Source of the DNA: an uncultured Bacteroidales bacterium
GTDB taxonomy: Bacteria; Bacteroidota; Bacteroidia; Bacteroidales; FEN-979
Direction of reading: 5' to 3'
DNA: 64,000 nucleotides
Assembly: GCA_903845055.1 (NCBI GenBank)
Contig: CAIMWF010000040.1
Span: 1 to 64,000 of the forward strand
Under the pieces are notes generated by a model. That model ran no database searches and was not told where the DNA came from. It saw only the letters and a list, made by a program, of their open reading frames with translations. Both the position numbers and the translations under genes were made by a program. This document shows positions 1 through 8,670 of the stretch, piece by piece; within the stretch, counting starts at the first letter, position 1, and each line of letters starts with the position of its first letter.

Positions 1-729
1 GCCAGGGATATCCTCCTGGACAAGCCCATGCAGGGCGGCATCCTGCTGGGGATCGTAGACCTCGCCAAGCCCTACCTGCTCATCCTGGTCATCCCCCTCG
101 TCCTGAGAAGGAAATGGAAGACCATCGGGTCGTTTGCCGCCACCGGGCTTGCGGGGCTGGGCCTGCCGTTCGTCTATCCCGGGTTCGCGAAGAGCACCGG
201 CATGTATGGCGACTGGATCAGATCTATCATGGCGCACGGAGGGGATTACCCGGGGATGACCTCGCTGGATTATTTCTTCGGCAATCTTGTTCCTTCATGG
301 CCCGCCCGGGGAATCATCGCCATTTTTATTGTTCTCACCGGGCTGGTGGTCATTTTCATCGTGAACAACCTCAAAAAGGAAAAGGATGCGGAAAACCCTG
401 CCGGTATTACCGCCAGGAATTTAACCTTCGAGTGGTTCATGATCCTCGCACTGGTTCCGAACCTGATCAAGACCGACTGGGTGGTCATGCTGCTGAGTGC
501 CCCGCTGATCGCGTACGTCATCTTCACCATCGCAGCGCAAAAACGGTACTGGCTGATCCCGTTGCTGGCCATCCTGCTCTTTTTTTACGGGGCCAATTCC
601 GACGACCTGCTCGGCCGGGCACTTTCGCATAAAATTTTATACGCCGGTCTGATGGGGCTGGGGAATTTCCTGCTGATCCTGATGGCGGTTTACCTCTTCC
701 TCAGCCGGACCGCAAACCGGGAACCGTAA
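1..729 (+). CDS. GT87-like polytopic membrane protein, C-terminal part
   Basis: The frame is open to base 1, so the gene starts upstream of the window; the ATG at 28 is probably internal. The visible 242 residues are mostly hydrophobic, with about six or seven membrane segments. Near the start is a motif of the type LAKPYLL followed by a hydrophobic run and RRKW, resembling the lysine-proline motif of GT87/DUF2029 polyprenyl-phosphate-dependent mannosyltransferases. The C-terminus is a last membrane segment and a short basic tail. The family call rests on this motif and the general topology only. It could be another GT-C fold membrane enzyme. Confidence 0.5.
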   Translation, partial: ARDILLDKPMQGGILLGIVDLAKPYLLILVIPLVLRRKWKTIGSFAATGLAGLGLPFVYPGFAKSTGMYGDWIRSIMAHGGDYPGMTSLDYFFGNLVPSWPARGIIAIFIVLTGLVVIFIVNNLKKEKDAENPAGITARNLTFEWFMILALVPNLIKTDWVVMLLSAPLIAYVIFTIAAQKRYWLIPLLAILLFFYGANSDDLLGRALSHKILYAGLMGLGNFLLILMAVYLFLSRTANREP

Positions 730-738
730 TATTTTCAG

Positions 739-756
739 GCAATCGGCAATCGGCAA
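739..756. repeat. Short heptamer repeat (CAATCGG-like)
   Basis: Two copies of a 7-base unit (GGCAATC) follow the membrane protein gene. This is a small member of the intergenic 7/8-base tandem repeats found throughout the window. Confidence 0.5.
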
Positions 757-757
757 C

Positions 758-789
758 AAAAAACGGCACCACTTCATTTGTGCTTTTTT
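758..789. terminator. Possible bidirectional terminator hairpin
   Basis: Six A bases, a GCAC/GTGC stem and six T bases form a roughly symmetrical hairpin between the convergent membrane protein and dinB genes. The GC stem is only 4 bp with a two-base bulge, so support is modest. Confidence 0.4.
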
Positions 790-822
790 CGCTATTTCGC
801 TACCTCGCTACCTCGCTATTTC
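789..822. repeat. Octamer tandem repeat (GCTACCTC/GCTATTTC)
   Basis: An 8-base period repeat in the CTACCTCG orientation overlaps the 3' end of dinB. On the minus strand it encodes the last dinB residues (NSEVAR) and the TAG stop. Confidence 0.85.
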
Positions 823-1975
823 CTTTTCCCACCGCCACTCCCCTCCTCACGATCTTCTGCCCGTATTTCCGTCTTACGCGGTCGATGGCCTGGTATAGGT
901 TGACGGCAGATACGTTATCGTCGAACATATTGAGCTGCGGGTTGCCCGAAACAAGGCTGCTGAAACGCACGCCGATGAGGCGGATCAGCATGCGGCGCTG
1001 GTAGATGCGGTCGAAAAGGTCCTTCACCACCGGGATCAGCTGATGGTCGAAAGCGGTGTAGGGAATATGCTGCTGCAGGGTGTGGGTGTCGAAGTTCGAA
1101 TAGCGGATCTTCACCGTCACGCACGAGGTAAGTTTCTGCTGGTCGCGCAATTCGAAGGCGATCTTCTCCACCATCTTCACCAGGGTCTCCTTCATCCGCA
1201 CGATGTCGATGCTGTCCTGCTCAAAGGTGGTTTCGGTGCTCACCGACCTGGCTTCGTGGTATGGACGTACCGGCGTGATGTCGATGCCATTGGCCTTCTC
1301 CCAGATCACGGCACCGTTTTTGCCCAGCACCCTTTCCATCATCTCCACCGGGATGTGACTCAGGGTATCGATGGTCACAATGCCCATGGAGCGGAGCAGG
1401 CGGTAGGTCTTCTCCCCGATCATCGGGATCTTGCGGATCGACAGGGGGGCGAGGAAGGGCTGCACCGCATCGCGCCCGATGAACAACTCCCCGTTGGGTT
1501 TGGCCTCACCGGTGGCAATCTTTGAAACCGTCTTGTTCACCGACAACCCGAATGAGATCGGCAGCCCCGTGTTGGCGATGATCGCCTTCCTCAACTCCTT
1601 GGTCCACTGAACAGTGCCAAAAAACCGGTCCATCCCTGTCACATCGATATAATGCTCGTCGATGGATGCCTTTTCATATACCGGCGCCCGCTCGGCAATG
1701 ATGTTGGTGACCGTATGCGAATACTTTGAATAGAGCTCCATGTCGCCCCGCACCAGGATGGCGTCGTTGCAAAGCGCCCTGGCCATCTTCATCGGCATGG
1801 CCGAATGAATGCCGAACCTGCGCGCTTCATAGCTGCAACTCGCCACCACCCCCCGGTCGGAGGTGCCGCCAATGATCACCGGTTTCCCCACCAGTTCAGG
1901 GCGGAGCAGCCGCTCGACGGAAACGAAGAAGGTGTCGAGGTCGAAATGGACGATATTGCGGTTTTGGGTCAGCAT
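800..1975 (-). CDS. dinB: DNA polymerase IV (Y-family translesion polymerase)
   Basis: This is a Y-family polymerase that copies past damaged template bases. The N-terminus carries the metal-binding motif HFDLDTFF, and the second acidic motif SIDEHYIDVTG lies near residue 105; both fit the DinB palm domain. Helix-hairpin-helix and little-finger regions follow. A QLNMF segment near the C-terminus matches a sliding-clamp binding peptide. The ORF track starts at a TTG (1981), but the ATG at 1975 gives the better N-terminus. The length of 391 residues is normal. The stop codon and last six codons come from an intergenic octamer repeat. The four-helix-bundle gene lies 61 bases upstream on the same strand, and a LexA-like regulator is divergent beyond it, which suggests damage control. 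Confidence 0.95.
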   Translation of the reverse strand: MLTQNRNIVHFDLDTFFVSVERLLRPELVGKPVIIGGTSDRGVVASCSYEARRFGIHSAMPMKMARALCNDAILVRGDMELYSKYSHTVTNIIAERAPVYEKASIDEHYIDVTGMDRFFGTVQWTKELRKAIIANTGLPISFGLSVNKTVSKIATGEAKPNGELFIGRDAVQPFLAPLSIRKIPMIGEKTYRLLRSMGIVTIDTLSHIPVEMMERVLGKNGAVIWEKANGIDITPVRPYHEARSVSTETTFEQDSIDIVRMKETLVKMVEKIAFELRDQQKLTSCVTVKIRYSNFDTHTLQQHIPYTAFDHQLIPVVKDLFDRIYQRRMLIRLIGVRFSSLVSGNPQLNMFDDNVSAVNLYQAIDRVRRKYGQKIVRRGVAVGKGNSEVAR

Positions 1976-1980
1976 AGGCA

Positions 1981-2029
1981 AGTAGCGAGGTAGCGAGGTA
2001 GCGAGGTAGCGAAATAGCGAAATAGCGGG
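1981..2029. repeat. Octamer tandem repeat (GTAGCGAG then AAATAGCG)
   Basis: About six 8-base units change from GTAGCGAG to AAATAGCG across the array. It lies 5 bases upstream of the dinB ATG, in the dinB leader. Confidence 0.9.
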
Positions 2030-2036
2030 AGTTCGG

Positions 2037-2423
2037 TTAGATTGAGGGAGTTCTTTTGAGTTTGAGTTTTTTCTTGATGGATGAAAATATTCTCAGGAAC
2101 TCTTCAGCCTCGCCAAGCAAATCTTTAGCCTGTGCCGCGTTCACAATTCCAACCTCCATGAGAAAGTCAATCCAGAACAACGTTTCATCAATTTCTTCGA
2201 CTACGATACAGATTTTTGAATAATATTCCGCTTCAGACCTTCCCCTTGTGGCCGAATAGCAATTCGCGGCAACAGACGATGAACACCTTACCAGTTGTTT
2301 CAGCGGAATCCTGCTGAGTTCATTCATTTTTACCATGCTCACTCCTTTAAAAACCCTGATCGCAAAATTTCGTGTCCGGGCTCTCATGACCTGGTTAAAT
2401 TCATTGATATCATACTTTTTCAT
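2037..2423 (-). CDS. Four-helix-bundle protein (23S rRNA IVS-protein family)
   Basis: The 128-residue protein is rich in helix-forming residues. It has the family features of the four helix bundle / 23S rRNA intervening-sequence proteins: a helix ending in IPLKQLVRCSSSVAANCYSA, then an RSEAEYYSK segment and a long helix with EEIDETLFWIDFL. The family is common in Bacteroidetes genomes at scattered single loci and its role is not established. Here it lies upstream of dinB on the same strand. There is no rRNA gene around it, so the intervening-sequence name is only historical. Confidence 0.85.
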   Translation of the reverse strand: MKKYDINEFNQVMRARTRNFAIRVFKGVSMVKMNELSRIPLKQLVRCSSSVAANCYSATRGRSEAEYYSKICIVVEEIDETLFWIDFLMEVGIVNAAQAKDLLGEAEEFLRIFSSIKKKLKLKRTPSI

Positions 2424-2498
2424 GTGGCTGCGTTTTACCTGTTTAATCCGGCTTCATGCCAAAAGGTAATACACAAATTCAATTATTTTTTCATTTTT

Positions 2499-2526
2499 CG
2501 CTACTTCACTACCTCGCTACCTTGAT
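2499..2526. repeat. Octamer tandem repeat (CTACCTCG)
   Basis: Three imperfect 8-base units lie between the divergent four-helix-bundle and XRE/S24 genes, just before a -7 element for the latter. Confidence 0.75.
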
Positions 2527-2536
2527 ATTTTTATAT

Positions 2537-2544
2537 TATCTTTG
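2537..2544 (+). promoter_or_regulatory. Candidate -7 element for the XRE/S24 gene
   Basis: TATCTTTG matches the Bacteroidetes -7 consensus TAnnTTTG about 60 bases before the ATG. No TTTG is seen at the -33 distance. The TTTGAC here (2541-2546) is mirrored by GTCAAA at 2597-2602 beside the start codon, a possible operator pair. Confidence 0.45.
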
Positions 2545-2603
2545 ACGGATTATTAATCATTTTTCCGACTACAATATAATCATTTATTTTAAAACTGTCA
2601 AAT

Positions 2604-3407
2604 ATGTTTTTCAGCAACAATATAAAATTTCTGCGGAAACGCCGGGGGCGCACGCAGGACGACGTGGCGACGGCCATCAGCATGAAGCGGTCAACGCTCA
2701 GCGGGTATGAAAACAATGTCGCCCACCCGGGCCTGGAAGCGCTGATCCTCTTTTCCAATTATTTCAACATCGCCATCGACACCCTCATCAGGACCGACCT
2801 CTCTTCGCTTTCCGAAAGCCAGCTGCGGCAGATCGAACGGGGGTACGATGTTTACCTCAAGGGAAGCAACCTCAGGGTGCTGGCCACCACGGTAAATGCC
2901 AGCAACGAGGACAACATCGAACTTGTCTCCGAGAAAGCGAAAGCAGGATATACCGGTGGCTTCGCCGACCCCGAATACATCAGCATCCTGCCGACCTTCA
3001 GGCTCCCCTTCCTGTCGAGGGAAAAAAAGTACCGGACCTTCCAGGTCAGCGGCGACTCGATGCTGCCGATCCCCGACGGTTCATGGGTGACCGGGGTCTT
3101 CATCCAGGACTGGACCACGCTTCGCGACAAGGATGCCTACATCATCCTCACCATGGAAGAGGGCATCGTTTTTAAAGTGGTGGAAAACCGCATCAAGCCC
3201 GACGGGAAACTCGTCCTGCATTCGCTCAACCCGCTCTATGAACCTTACGACATCAGGATCAAGGACATCCGCGAGATCTGGCAGTTCGTCCATTACATCA
3301 GCCCGAAACTCCCCGAGAACCTCAATTCCGAGAACTATCACCTGGTTGAAACCGTCAGGCAGCTGCGCAACGATATCAGGGCCATCCAGACCCGCCTGAA
3401 CATCTGA
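2604..3407 (+). CDS. XRE-family regulator with S24 (LexA-like) peptidase domain
   Basis: Residues 5-60 form a Cro/C1-type helix-turn-helix (TQDDVATAI, STLSGYENN). The C-terminal half is a LexA/CI-like S24 self-cleavage domain. An Ala-Gly pair in KAKAGYTGG (residues 114-115) fits the cleavage site, Ser152 lies in SGDSMLP, and Lys191 in VFKVV fits the second catalytic residue. A helical tail of about 35 residues follows. The architecture implies a repressor inactivated by RecA-stimulated self-cleavage or a related signal. The gene is divergent from the four-helix-bundle/dinB pair, so these are plausible targets. It is not a canonical LexA, because the DNA-binding domain is XRE rather than winged helix. 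Confidence 0.9.
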   Translation: MFFSNNIKFLRKRRGRTQDDVATAISMKRSTLSGYENNVAHPGLEALILFSNYFNIAIDTLIRTDLSSLSESQLRQIERGYDVYLKGSNLRVLATTVNASNEDNIELVSEKAKAGYTGGFADPEYISILPTFRLPFLSREKKYRTFQVSGDSMLPIPDGSWVTGVFIQDWTTLRDKDAYIILTMEEGIVFKVVENRIKPDGKLVLHSLNPLYEPYDIRIKDIREIWQFVHYISPKLPENLNSENYHLVETVRQLRNDIRAIQTRLNI

Positions 3408-3493
3408 CCAGGCCCGGTTCCCGGCTTGCCCGGCCCCGATGAAATTTTTTTACATAAGCGAATAAAAATAATTCCAATTCCCCATTTAATCAA

Positions 3494-3501
3494 TATATTT
3501 G
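3494..3501 (+). promoter_or_regulatory. Candidate -7 element for ugd
   Basis: TATATTTG matches TAnnTTTG 33 bases before the chosen ATG at 3535. It overlaps the TTG start offered by the ORF track at 3499, which argues against that start. Confidence 0.5.
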
Positions 3502-3534
3502 TTTACTGTAAGTAAAAACCAAAATCTCCACCCC

Positions 3535-4872
3535 ATGAAAGTTACCATCGTTGGTTCCGGGTACGTCGGATTAGTGACCGGGACCTGTTTCGCAGAAGTC
3601 GGGATCGAAGTCACCTGTGTTGACATTGACCAGAAAAAGATCGAAAACCTTAACAATGGAATTATCCCTATTTATGAGCCGGGACTTGAAGAGATGGTCC
3701 ACCGGAACATGAAAAAGAAGGATCGGCTTCATTTTACCACCAACATTGCCGAAGCCCTCGAAGATTGTGAGGTGGTATTCAGCGCCGTCGGCACTCCTCC
3801 CGACGAAGACGGCAGCGCCGACCTGCAGTACGTTGTCAGTGTGGCACGCGATTGCGGCAAGCACATGAAGGATTACCTGCTGATTGTCACCAAAAGCACG
3901 GTGCCGGTCGGTACAGCCGAAAAGGTAAGGAAAGCTGTACAGGATGAACTGGATAAAAGAGGCGTAAATATTCCGTTCGATGTTGCATCAAACCCCGAAT
4001 TCCTCAAGGAAGGTGCAGCCATTGACGATTTTCTCAAACCCGACAGGATCGTGGTCGGCTGCGATTCACCCCGCGCTGAAGAGTTGATGAAGGAACTTTA
4101 CAAGCCCTTCACCCTGAACGGACACCCTGTCATTTTCATGGACATCACCTCGGCCGAGATGACAAAATATGCCGCCAATTCCATGCTCGCCACGAAGATC
4201 AGTTTCATGAACGATGTGGCCAACCTGTGCGAGATCGTCGGCGCCGACATCAACATGGTCAGGAAGGGAATCGGTTCGGACACCCGCATCGGCAACAAGT
4301 TCATCTATCCAGGTGTCGGATACGGCGGATCCTGTTTCCCGAAGGATGTCAAAGCTCTGATCCACACTGCAGAGGACTACAATTACAGCCTGCGCGTGCT
4401 GAAAGCAGTCGAGGCGGTCAACGACGATCAGAAATCGGTTCTCTTCAATAAATTTGTAAAGCATTACAATGGTGATATCGCAGGGCGGACGGTCGCCATG
4501 TGGGGGCTGTCCTTCAAACCCCAGACCGACGACATGCGCGAAGCTCCCTCGCTGGTGATCATCAAAAAACTGCTCGATGCCGGGGTCAAAGTCAAGGCCT
4601 ACGACCCTGTGTCCATCCATGAAACACAGCGCATCCTGGGTGATGCCATCTACTATGCACCCGACCAGTACGACGCCCTGATCGACGCCGACTGCCTGAT
4701 GCTGGTCACCGAATGGCCGGAATTCAAATTCCCGAATTTCAACATCGTCAAGAAACTGCTGAAAGACCTGGTGGTCTTCGACGGCAGGAACATTTACGAG
4801 ATCGCCGGGATGAAACGCAAAGGATTCGCCTACTACTGCATCGGGGTTGACACAACCAGGCAGCCAGTGTAA
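3535..4872 (+). CDS. ugd: UDP-glucose 6-dehydrogenase
   Basis: The enzyme oxidises UDP-glucose to UDP-glucuronate with two NAD+. It begins with a Rossmann motif, [21 protein letters not shown], the conserved NPEFLKEG and the catalytic-cysteine motif [10 protein letters not shown] (near residue 260) follow, and a C-terminal domain with [17 protein letters not shown] closes the protein. From the ATG at 3535 it has 445 residues, normal for the family. The next gene converts its product to UDP-xylose, so the two are likely one pathway despite a 143-base gap holding a weak GC hairpin. Confidence 0.96.
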   Translation: MKVTIVGSGYVGLVTGTCFAEVGIEVTCVDIDQKKIENLNNGIIPIYEPGLEEMVHRNMKKKDRLHFTTNIAEALEDCEVVFSAVGTPPDEDGSADLQYVVSVARDCGKHMKDYLLIVTKSTVPVGTAEKVRKAVQDELDKRGVNIPFDVASNPEFLKEGAAIDDFLKPDRIVVGCDSPRAEELMKELYKPFTLNGHPVIFMDITSAEMTKYAANSMLATKISFMNDVANLCEIVGADINMVRKGIGSDTRIGNKFIYPGVGYGGSCFPKDVKALIHTAEDYNYSLRVLKAVEAVNDDQKSVLFNKFVKHYNGDIAGRTVAMWGLSFKPQTDDMREAPSLVIIKKLLDAGVKVKAYDPVSIHETQRILGDAIYYAPDQYDALIDADCLMLVTEWPEFKFPNFNIVKKLLKDLVVFDGRNIYEIAGMKRKGFAYYCIGVDTTRQPV

Positions 4873-5015
4873 TATTTGCTGACCGGCCCGGATCGGGCTG
4901 AAACATTGTTAAAACTGCTCCCGCTGAAGAGGTTGCCATAGAAGTACGATAAAAACGGGCTTTTTTGGCGACCTCTTCAGGAATTATCTAATTTTGTTAT
5001 TTAAAACCAGGTACC

Positions 5016-5954
5016 ATGATCAGGAAAAAGATTTTAGTCACCGGCGGAGCAGGATTCCTTGGCTCCCATCTTTGTGAAAGGTTGCTCCGGGAAGGCAACG
5101 AAGTTGTATGCCTCGACAACTATTTTACCGGTCAGAAGCAAAATGTGGTGCACCTGCTGAGCAACCCGTTTTTTGAACTGGTCCGCCACGATGTGACCAT
5201 GCCTTTTTTCATCGAGGTCGACGAAATATACAACCTGGCATGCCCGGCCTCGCCGATCCATTACCAGTACAACGCCATCAAAACGGTGAAAACCTCCGTG
5301 ATGGGCGCCATCAATATGCTCGGCCTTGCCAAACGCATCAAGGCCCGCATCCTGCAGGCATCCACCAGCGAGGTGTACGGCGACCCGGAGGTTCATCCGC
5401 AGGTTGAATCGTACTGGGGCCATGTAAACCCCATCGGCATCCGTTCCTGCTATGACGAGGGAAAACGCATCGCCGAAACCCTTTTCGTCAACTACCACCA
5501 GCAAAACAATGTCAGGATCAAAATCATGAGGATCTTCAACACCTATGGACCCCGCATGCACCCGAACGACGGCCGCGTGGTGTCAAACTTCATCGTACAG
5601 GCGCTGAAGGGACAGGATATCACCATGTACGGCGATGGTTTGCAGTCACGGAGTTTCTGTTACGTGGACGATCTCCTGGAGGGGATGATCCGCCTGATGA
5701 ACTCAAGGGAGGACTTTACCGGCCCGGTCAACATCGGCAATCCCAATGAATTCACCATGCTCGAACTGGCTGAAAAGGTAATCCGTTTCACCGGCTCAAA
5801 ATCAAAGATCATCCACATGCCGCTGCCTGCTGATGATCCCACACAACGCCAGCCGGATATCACCCTGGCCCGAAAAGAGCTGGGATGGGAGCCGAAGATC
5901 ATGCTGGACGAAGGCCTTGTCAAAACAATCGATTATTTCAGGTCGATCGTCTGA
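5016..5954 (+). CDS. uxs: UDP-glucuronate decarboxylase (UDP-xylose synthase)
   Basis: An extended SDR enzyme that decarboxylates UDP-glucuronate to UDP-xylose. It has the NAD-binding motif [11 protein letters not shown] at residues 8-18, the UXS-typical [10 protein letters not shown], the sequence [10 protein letters not shown], and the catalytic SCYDEGKR (Y-x3-K). The length of 312 residues is typical of bacterial UXS. Its stop codon overlaps the next start (TGATG), so it is probably translationally coupled to the RfbD-like gene. With the preceding ugd gene it gives a complete route from UDP-glucose to UDP-xylose. Confidence 0.95.
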   Translation: MIRKKILVTGGAGFLGSHLCERLLREGNEVVCLDNYFTGQKQNVVHLLSNPFFELVRHDVTMPFFIEVDEIYNLACPASPIHYQYNAIKTVKTSVMGAINMLGLAKRIKARILQASTSEVYGDPEVHPQVESYWGHVNPIGIRSCYDEGKRIAETLFVNYHQQNNVRIKIMRIFNTYGPRMHPNDGRVVSNFIVQALKGQDITMYGDGLQSRSFCYVDDLLEGMIRLMNSREDFTGPVNIGNPNEFTMLELAEKVIRFTGSKSKIIHMPLPADDPTQRQPDITLARKELGWEPKIMLDEGLVKTIDYFRSIV

Positions 5955-6844
5955 TGAACCAACCCGATCCGTTTATGAACATTCTTGTTACCGGTTCCAA
6001 CGGCCAGCTTGGAAGCGAACTGCGAATGCTGGCACCCTCCTTTCCCAGGATACGCTTCATTTTTACCGATGTGGCCGAACTGGACATTACCAGCGAAACG
6101 GCCATCGGCATCATGATGTCCGAAGCCAGGCCTGCCGTGGTCATCAACTGCGCGGCCTATACCGCGGTTGACAGGGCGGAATCTGACGCGAAAACCGCCT
6201 TCCTGATCAATGCTACCGCCGCCGGCAACCTTGCCGTGGCTGCTGCAAAACACAAGGCATTGCTCATCCATGTTTCCACCGACTACGTTTTTGACGGGAA
6301 AAGCTACACCCCCTACCGTGAAGATGACCCGGCAAGCCCGGTCTCGGTGTATGCCCGGAGCAAACATGCCGGTGAACTGCTGGTCCATTCCATGGCTTCG
6401 GATGCGGTTATCCTGAGAACCTCCTGGCTCTATTCGGAATTCGGTCATAATTTCATCAAGACGGTCATGAAACTGGGGAGGGAACGCGGGGAGATGAAGA
6501 TCGTATTTGATCAGACCGGCTCGCCCACCTATGCACGCGACCTTGCGAAAGTCATCCTGGAGATCGCCCTCCGCAGCAACGAGGTGAAGGGTGTTGAGGT
6601 ATTCCATTATTCGAACGAGGGGGTGGCCAGCTGGTACGATTTGGCGCAGGCCATTGCCGGTTTCGCAGGGATTGAATGTAAAATCCACCCAATCCTGACA
6701 AGCGAATATCCACTGCCCGCAGTAAGACCTTTTTACAGTGTCTTTAACAAATCAAAGATCAGGGAGCGGTTCGGGCTTACAATCCCTTACTGGCGCGACA
6801 GCCTCAGGGAATGCATGGTCAGGATCGCCTTGCCCGGACGGTGA
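5954..6844 (+). CDS. rfbD: dTDP-4-dehydrorhamnose reductase-like protein
   Basis: An RfbD-type SDR protein that in known pathways reduces dTDP-4-dehydrorhamnose to dTDP-L-rhamnose. It has GSNGQLGSEL, INCAAYTAVD, HVSTDYVFDG, the catalytic YARSKHAGE, and the FDQTGSPTYARDLA segment typical of the family. The ORF-track start at 5885 lies inside uxs. The ATG at 5954 overlaps the uxs stop, and a second ATG at 5975 begins the conserved core. The partner genes rfbA, rfbB and rfbC are not nearby, so its true substrate here could be another 4-keto sugar nucleotide. Confidence 0.88.
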   Translation: MNQPDPFMNILVTGSNGQLGSELRMLAPSFPRIRFIFTDVAELDITSETAIGIMMSEARPAVVINCAAYTAVDRAESDAKTAFLINATAAGNLAVAAAKHKALLIHVSTDYVFDGKSYTPYREDDPASPVSVYARSKHAGELLVHSMASDAVILRTSWLYSEFGHNFIKTVMKLGRERGEMKIVFDQTGSPTYARDLAKVILEIALRSNEVKGVEVFHYSNEGVASWYDLAQAIAGFAGIECKIHPILTSEYPLPAVRPFYSVFNKSKIRERFGLTIPYWRDSLRECMVRIALPGR

Positions 6845-6848
6845 CCAG

Positions 6849-6870
6849 TCACGCAATACATGATGCGTGA
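6849..6870. repeat. Small hairpin with TCACGCA/TGCGTGA arms
   Basis: A 7-bp inverted repeat with an 8-base loop follows the rfbD-like stop. There is no T run after it, so a terminator role is weakly supported. It resembles the GACGCA palindromes near recA. Confidence 0.4.
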
Positions 6871-6933
6871 TATGCGTTAAATGATACCCTGTCCGTATTC
6901 AGATTAATTGATAACCAAAATACAAAAATACCC

Positions 6934-8670
6934 ATGGAAACAGATGGTTCGGTATTAATCCGCGCACAGCAATGGCTCAAAGGAAATTTTGACGAAGAAA
7001 CCAGGAAGGCAGTAGGAAAACTGATCGATACAAACCCTGCAGAACTGACGGATTCATTTTACCGCGACCTCGAATTCGGGACCGGGGGTCTCCGGGGGAT
7101 CATGGGCGTGGGTACAAACCGGATGAACAAATACACCGTGGGCATGGCCACCCAGGGCCTGGCCAATTACCTGAAAATGATGTTCCCCGATCTCCATCCT
7201 GTAAAAATGGCCATCTCGCACGACAGCCGCAACAACAGCAAATTTTTTGCCCGGATCGTTGCGGAGGTGCTCTCGGCAAACGGTTTCAGGGTTTACCTGT
7301 TCGATGACCTCAGGCCGACGCCAGAGCTTTCTTTTGCCATCAGGCAACTGGGATGCCAGAGTGGCGTCATGGTTACCGCCTCGCACAACCCGAAGGAATA
7401 CAACGGCTACAAGGCATACTGGGTCGACGGGGCGCAGATGGTTGCGCCTCATGATGAAAACGTGATCAGCGAAGTACAGAAAATCACCACGATCGACGAT
7501 GTCAAATGGACCGGTATTCCCGCGAATATCGTCAGTATCGGGGAGGAGATCGACCGGTTGTACCTGGACCGGGTTGTAGCGCTGTCGCTTTCTCCCGAAG
7601 TCATCCGGCGTCAGAAAAACCTGAAGATCGTTTATACGCCGCTTCACGGGTGCGGCAGGAAACTTGTTCCCGACGTCCTTGCGAGGTTTGGGTTTGAAAA
7701 TATCCACATGGTTCCCGAACAGGCCATCGCCGACGGCAATTTCCCGACCGTTCATTCACCGAACCCCGAGGAACATGATGCGCTCGACATGGCCATCAAC
7801 CTGGCAGAGAAACTCCATGCCGACCTGGTCATGGCCACCGATCCCGACGCTGATCGCGTAGGTATCGCCATCAGGGACCGGCATCAGCGGATGATCCTTC
7901 TGAACGGAAACCAGACCGCTGCCATCCTTTTCTACTACATCCTGAACAGGTGGAAGGGATTGGGAAAAATGAAAGGCAACGAGTTTATTGTTTCAACCAT
8001 CGTAACGACCAAACTTCTCTCTGAAATTGCATCCTCTTTCGGGGTGAAATACTTTGAATGCCTTACCGGCTTCAAATATATCGCCGACGTAATCAGACAG
8101 CATGAAGGTACCCTGGAGTTCATCGTCGGGGGCGAAGAGAGCTACGGATACCTGATCGGCGATTTCGTCCGCGACAAAGACGCCGTCAGCGCCTGCGCCA
8201 TGATTGCCGAAACTGCGGCATGGATGGCCGACCAGGGAAAAACGCTGTTTGACCTGCTCCTCGAAATATACCGTGAATACGGATTCTTCAAGGAGGGACT
8301 GATCTCTGTTACGCGGAAAGGGAAATCCGGCGCCGAAGAGATACAGCAGATGATGGTGGATTACAGGAACTCCCCGCCCCTATCGATCAACAATTCACGC
8401 GTGGTTCGGATCAATGATTTCCTCCTGCAGAAAACAACCGAGGTTTCCACGGGTATACAAATACCGGTCAACCTGCCAAAATCGAATGTCCTCCAGTTTA
8501 TCCTCGATGACGGAAGCATTGTCAGTGTCCGCCCTTCGGGAACCGAGCCCAAGATCAAGTTCTATTTCGGGGTTCGGGAAAGGCTGTCGGGCAGCGACGA
8601 TTTTGAACCATGTGAAAAACGCCTTGATCAGAAAATTTCCGACATCATTGCTTCAATGAAGCTCAGATAA
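6934..8670 (+). CDS. Phosphoglucomutase / phosphomannomutase
   Basis: An alpha-D-phosphohexomutase that interconverts hexose 1- and 6-phosphates. All four family motifs are present: the phosphoserine loop VTASHNPKEYNGYK near residue 150, the metal loop DPDADRVG near 305, the sugar-binding loop GGEESYGY near 400, and the phosphate-binding RPSGTEPKIKFY near 532. At 578 residues it is the long type common in Bacteroidetes and Firmicutes (PgcA-like), distinct from the GlmM-type protein at 22.7 kb. It probably supplies glucose 1-phosphate for the nucleotide-sugar genes upstream. The next gene begins directly after its stop codon. Confidence 0.93.
   Translation: METDGSVLIRAQQWLKGNFDEETRKAVGKLIDTNPAELTDSFYRDLEFGTGGLRGIMGVGTNRMNKYTVGMATQGLANYLKMMFPDLHPVKMAISHDSRNNSKFFARIVAEVLSANGFRVYLFDDLRPTPELSFAIRQLGCQSGVMVTASHNPKEYNGYKAYWVDGAQMVAPHDENVISEVQKITTIDDVKWTGIPANIVSIGEEIDRLYLDRVVALSLSPEVIRRQKNLKIVYTPLHGCGRKLVPDVLARFGFENIHMVPEQAIADGNFPTVHSPNPEEHDALDMAINLAEKLHADLVMATDPDADRVGIAIRDRHQRMILLNGNQTAAILFYYILNRWKGLGKMKGNEFIVSTIVTTKLLSEIASSFGVKYFECLTGFKYIADVIRQHEGTLEFIVGGEESYGYLIGDFVRDKDAVSACAMIAETAAWMADQGKTLFDLLLEIYREYGFFKEGLISVTRKGKSGAEEIQQMMVDYRNSPPLSINNSRVVRINDFLLQKTTEVSTGIQIPVNLPKSNVLQFILDDGSIVSVRPSGTEPKIKFYFGVRERLSGSDDFEPCEKRLDQKISDIIASMKLR

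Noticed and set aside
1043-1525. Antisense ORF of 160 residues over dinB
   Set aside because: It is a shadow of the conserved dinB frame, with no recognisable domain and no promoter. The same applies to the other long antisense ORFs over pnp, ligA, ugd and glmM.
2037-2423. Four-helix-bundle gene considered as a 23S rRNA intervening sequence
   Set aside because: No rRNA sequence flanks it, and its neighbours are protein genes.
3499-3534. Upstream TTG start of the UDP-glucose dehydrogenase
   Set aside because: It overlaps a -7 promoter match, and the conserved Rossmann start begins at the ATG at 3535.
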